Positions 4,564 through 6,123 of a stretch of DNA of 6,123 nucleotides are shown in pieces. Under the pieces are notes generated by a model. The model saw nothing but the letters and a program-made list of their open reading frames with translations, ran no database searches and had not been told where the DNA came from. This stretch comes from Gracilibacteraceae bacterium (GTDB taxonomy: Bacteria; Bacillota; Desulfitobacteriia; Desulfitobacteriales; Syntrophobotulaceae), in contig JAISQG010000062.1 in assembly GCA_031274335.1 (NCBI GenBank), positions 1 through 6,123 on the forward strand. Direction: 5' to 3'. A program made the translations under genes and the position numbers. How positions within the stretch are numbered: position 1 is the stretch's first letter; every line of letters starts with the position of its first letter.

Positions 4564-6123
4564 ATGAAAAAGACGATCGCTGTATTTTTGCTCCTGCTCG
4601 CGTTCCTGAGCGCCGCTCCAGCCGCCGTTTTCGGGCACGGACACGGGACGGCGGAACCGCCGCCCGCGGTTGAAGCACCCGCGGCAGAATCGCCGCCCGC
4701 CGCCGAACCGGCGGACGGGGGCCACGCGGAAGCGGACGGGCCTGAGGCGGAGACCGCGCACGCTTCCGGCCATGCTTCCGCTGCGGACATGGCGGGCGGC
4801 GTGAACTGGCTTTGGGTTGGCGGCGCGGCGGCGCTTATAGCGCTCGCCCTGTTTCTGGCCGGGCGAGCCGGCGCCGGAAAGCCTGGCAAGCTGTTGCGCC
4901 GCATAATGGCGCACCGGCTTTATCCCGGCATTTTACAATGGCCCGTCCTGCTCGTTTTCGCCTTCATTATCTACGAGCTGCTGCGCGGCCCCGCCGCTCC
5001 GCACGACAATTTCGGCACAGCCATGACCTGGGTGCTTTGGTGGCCGCTGCTCCCGCTCATGTTCATCCTCTTTGGCCGGCTGTGGTGCGGCGTTTGCCCC
5101 TTCGCCACCGTGAGCGACCTCGTGCAGAAAATAGCCGGGCGCCATTGGCGCGTCCCCAAATTCCTGCAAAAGTACGGCATCTGGATCATCGACATCGTTT
5201 TCATCCTCATCACCTGGTCTGACCACACATTCGGCATCGTGGAAAACCCGCGCGGTTCCGGGTTTTTGCTCGTGCTGATCGTGGCTGCCGTCGTCTTTTC
5301 CGGCCTGCTCTGGGAAAGGCGCGCCTGGTGCCGCTATCTCTGCTTCCTCGGCGGGCTCTCCGGCAATTATTCCCGCGCCGGCGCCCTGGAACTGCGGGCC
5401 ACGCCTGAAATATGCGCCGGCTGCCGGACCGCGAGCTGCCGCCAGGGAGACGGCCAGATTCCCGGCTGCCCGATGTTCGAATTTCCGCGCGTTATGGACA
5501 CGAACGCCCGCTGCAACCTCTGCGGCTATTGCGTGAAAACATGCCCGAACGGAAGCATCACCGTGAAAACCCACATTCCCACGCGGGAGCTGTGGCAGGT
5601 GCGCGAACCGGTTTTTGAGGAATCCTTCCTGGCTATCGTTATCATGGGCATCGTATTTGTGCAAAATATCACAATGCTGAACATCTGGCCGCCCATTCTC
5701 GCCTTTTTGGAAAAAATTACCGGCACGTCCAATTACTATATCACTTTCACCGTCACATTCATCATTGCCATCGGCCTGCCGATTCTGGCCCTCTTGGCCG
5801 CCAGCTTTTTTTCCTCTGCCGGCACAGGCGAAAAACTGACGCAAAACTTCGCCCGTTTCGGGTACGCGCTTATCCCGCTTGACCTGGCCGGGCATTTAGC
5901 CCACAACCTCTTCCATCTGCTGGCGGAAGGCAAAGCGGTTTTTTACACATTCATGGGACTGTTCGGCCGGCAAATCGAAGGCTCCGCGGCCCTGCTCAAC
6001 ACGCCGACCATCCAGATGCTGCAATATCTGCTCATAGCTCTCGGCGCGGCCGGCTCGCTCATCGCCGCTTACAAAATCGCCAAGCCGTCCGGCAAGGGCC
6101 TTTTCCCCCACGCCGCCCTGATA
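4564..6123 (+). CDS. membrane polyferredoxin, NapH/CcoG/YccM-like 4Fe-4S protein (3' end beyond window)
   Basis: The frame stays open for 520 codons to the window end, so the C-terminus is missing. Residues 1-24 form a signal peptide or signal anchor (MKKT, then a hydrophobic core). A low-complexity Ala/Pro/Glu/His segment follows (about 25-78, with HGHG and HASGH). Membrane segments lie at about 82-100, 124-140, 154-171, 205-218, 232-249, 354-370, 391-415, 431-455 and 484-503. Family hallmarks are GRLWCGVCP (Cys175, Cys178) and WCRYLC (Cys256, Cys260). Cys284, 287, 292 and 302 form an unusual quartet, and Cys317, 320, 323 and 327 a classical CxxCxxCxxxCP [4Fe-4S] site. His444, 447 and 451 cluster in a late helix (GHLAHNLFH). 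These proteins pass electrons to or from membrane quinol or extracytoplasmic redox partners; this one's partner is unknown. The ATG has GGAGGG (4554-4559) 4 nt upstream. It may have its own promoter. Confidence 0.92.
   Translation, partial: MKKTIAVFLLLLAFLSAAPAAVFGHGHGTAEPPPAVEAPAAESPPAAEPADGGHAEADGPEAETAHASGHASAADMAGGVNWLWVGGAAALIALALFLAGRAGAGKPGKLLRRIMAHRLYPGILQWPVLLVFAFIIYELLRGPAAPHDNFGTAMTWVLWWPLLPLMFILFGRLWCGVCPFATVSDLVQKIAGRHWRVPKFLQKYGIWIIDIVFILITWSDHTFGIVENPRGSGFLLVLIVAAVVFSGLLWERRAWCRYLCFLGGLSGNYSRAGALELRATPEICAGCRTASCRQGDGQIPGCPMFEFPRVMDTNARCNLCGYCVKTCPNGSITVKTHIPTRELWQVREPVFEESFLAIVIMGIVFVQNITMLNIWPPILAFLEKITGTSNYYITFTVTFIIAIGLPILALLAASFFSSAGTGEKLTQNFARFGYALIPLDLAGHLAHNLFHLLAEGKAVFYTFMGLFGRQIEGSAALLNTPTIQMLQYLLIALGAAGSLIAAYKIAKPSGKGLFPHAALI

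Noticed and set aside
4516..4914. Open frames on the - strand opposite the signal and His-rich segment
   Set aside because: They arise from the Ala/Pro-rich composition of the + strand gene. Their translations are Arg/Ala/Ser-rich with no domain.
4933..5895. Long open frame on the - strand (about 320 codons) across the polyferredoxin
   Set aside because: It is antisense to a frame with clear Cys motifs, signal sequence and membrane helices. Its translation is low-complexity and matches nothing I recognise. GC-rich third positions explain the lack of stops.

Overview
This window looks like a chromosomal segment of a moderately GC-rich, probably anaerobic bacterium. I lean towards the Firmicutes (Clostridia or Negativicutes). 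The reasons are CCA ends encoded in the tRNA genes, strong AGGAG/GGAGGG ribosome binding sites, a large MalT-like STAND/LuxR regulator beside a membrane-protein pair, and a membrane polyferredoxin. The phylum is an inference; no taxonomic marker is decisive here. All recognised genes lie on the + strand.

Layout. Positions 1-14 are the 3' end of a tRNA, most likely tRNA-Leu. A complete tRNA-Val (anticodon GAC) follows at 43-119 and a strong hairpin terminator at 134-162, so the left edge is the end of a tRNA cluster. A dyad (164-187) and an extended -10 promoter (195-224) then lead into a long regulator gene (254-2815). This gene encodes a signal-responsive P-loop NTPase with a central helical-repeat region and a C-terminal LuxR-type helix-turn-helix.

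Close behind are two genes for polytopic membrane proteins (about 2871-3578 and 3618-4454). The first resembles the uncharacterised DUF5058 family. The second is a conserved-looking integral membrane protein that I cannot assign to a named family. Spacing suggests that regulator and membrane pair form one operon, and the simplest reading is a regulator controlling an uncharacterised two-subunit permease or membrane complex. This is the most interesting part of the window, because neither the substrate nor the signal is evident.

After a 109-bp gap with no clear terminator, a fourth gene (4564 to beyond the window end) encodes an exported, multi-spanning iron-sulfur protein of the NapH/CcoG/YccM type. 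It has a His/Pro/Ala/Glu-rich extracytoplasmic N-terminal segment, membrane Cys pairs, an unusual Cys quartet, a classical [4Fe-4S] motif and a C-terminal His cluster. It probably moves electrons between the membrane or cytoplasm and an extracytoplasmic partner. Whether it belongs functionally with the permease-like pair cannot be decided from the sequence. No CRISPR array, insertion sequence or integrase was seen.
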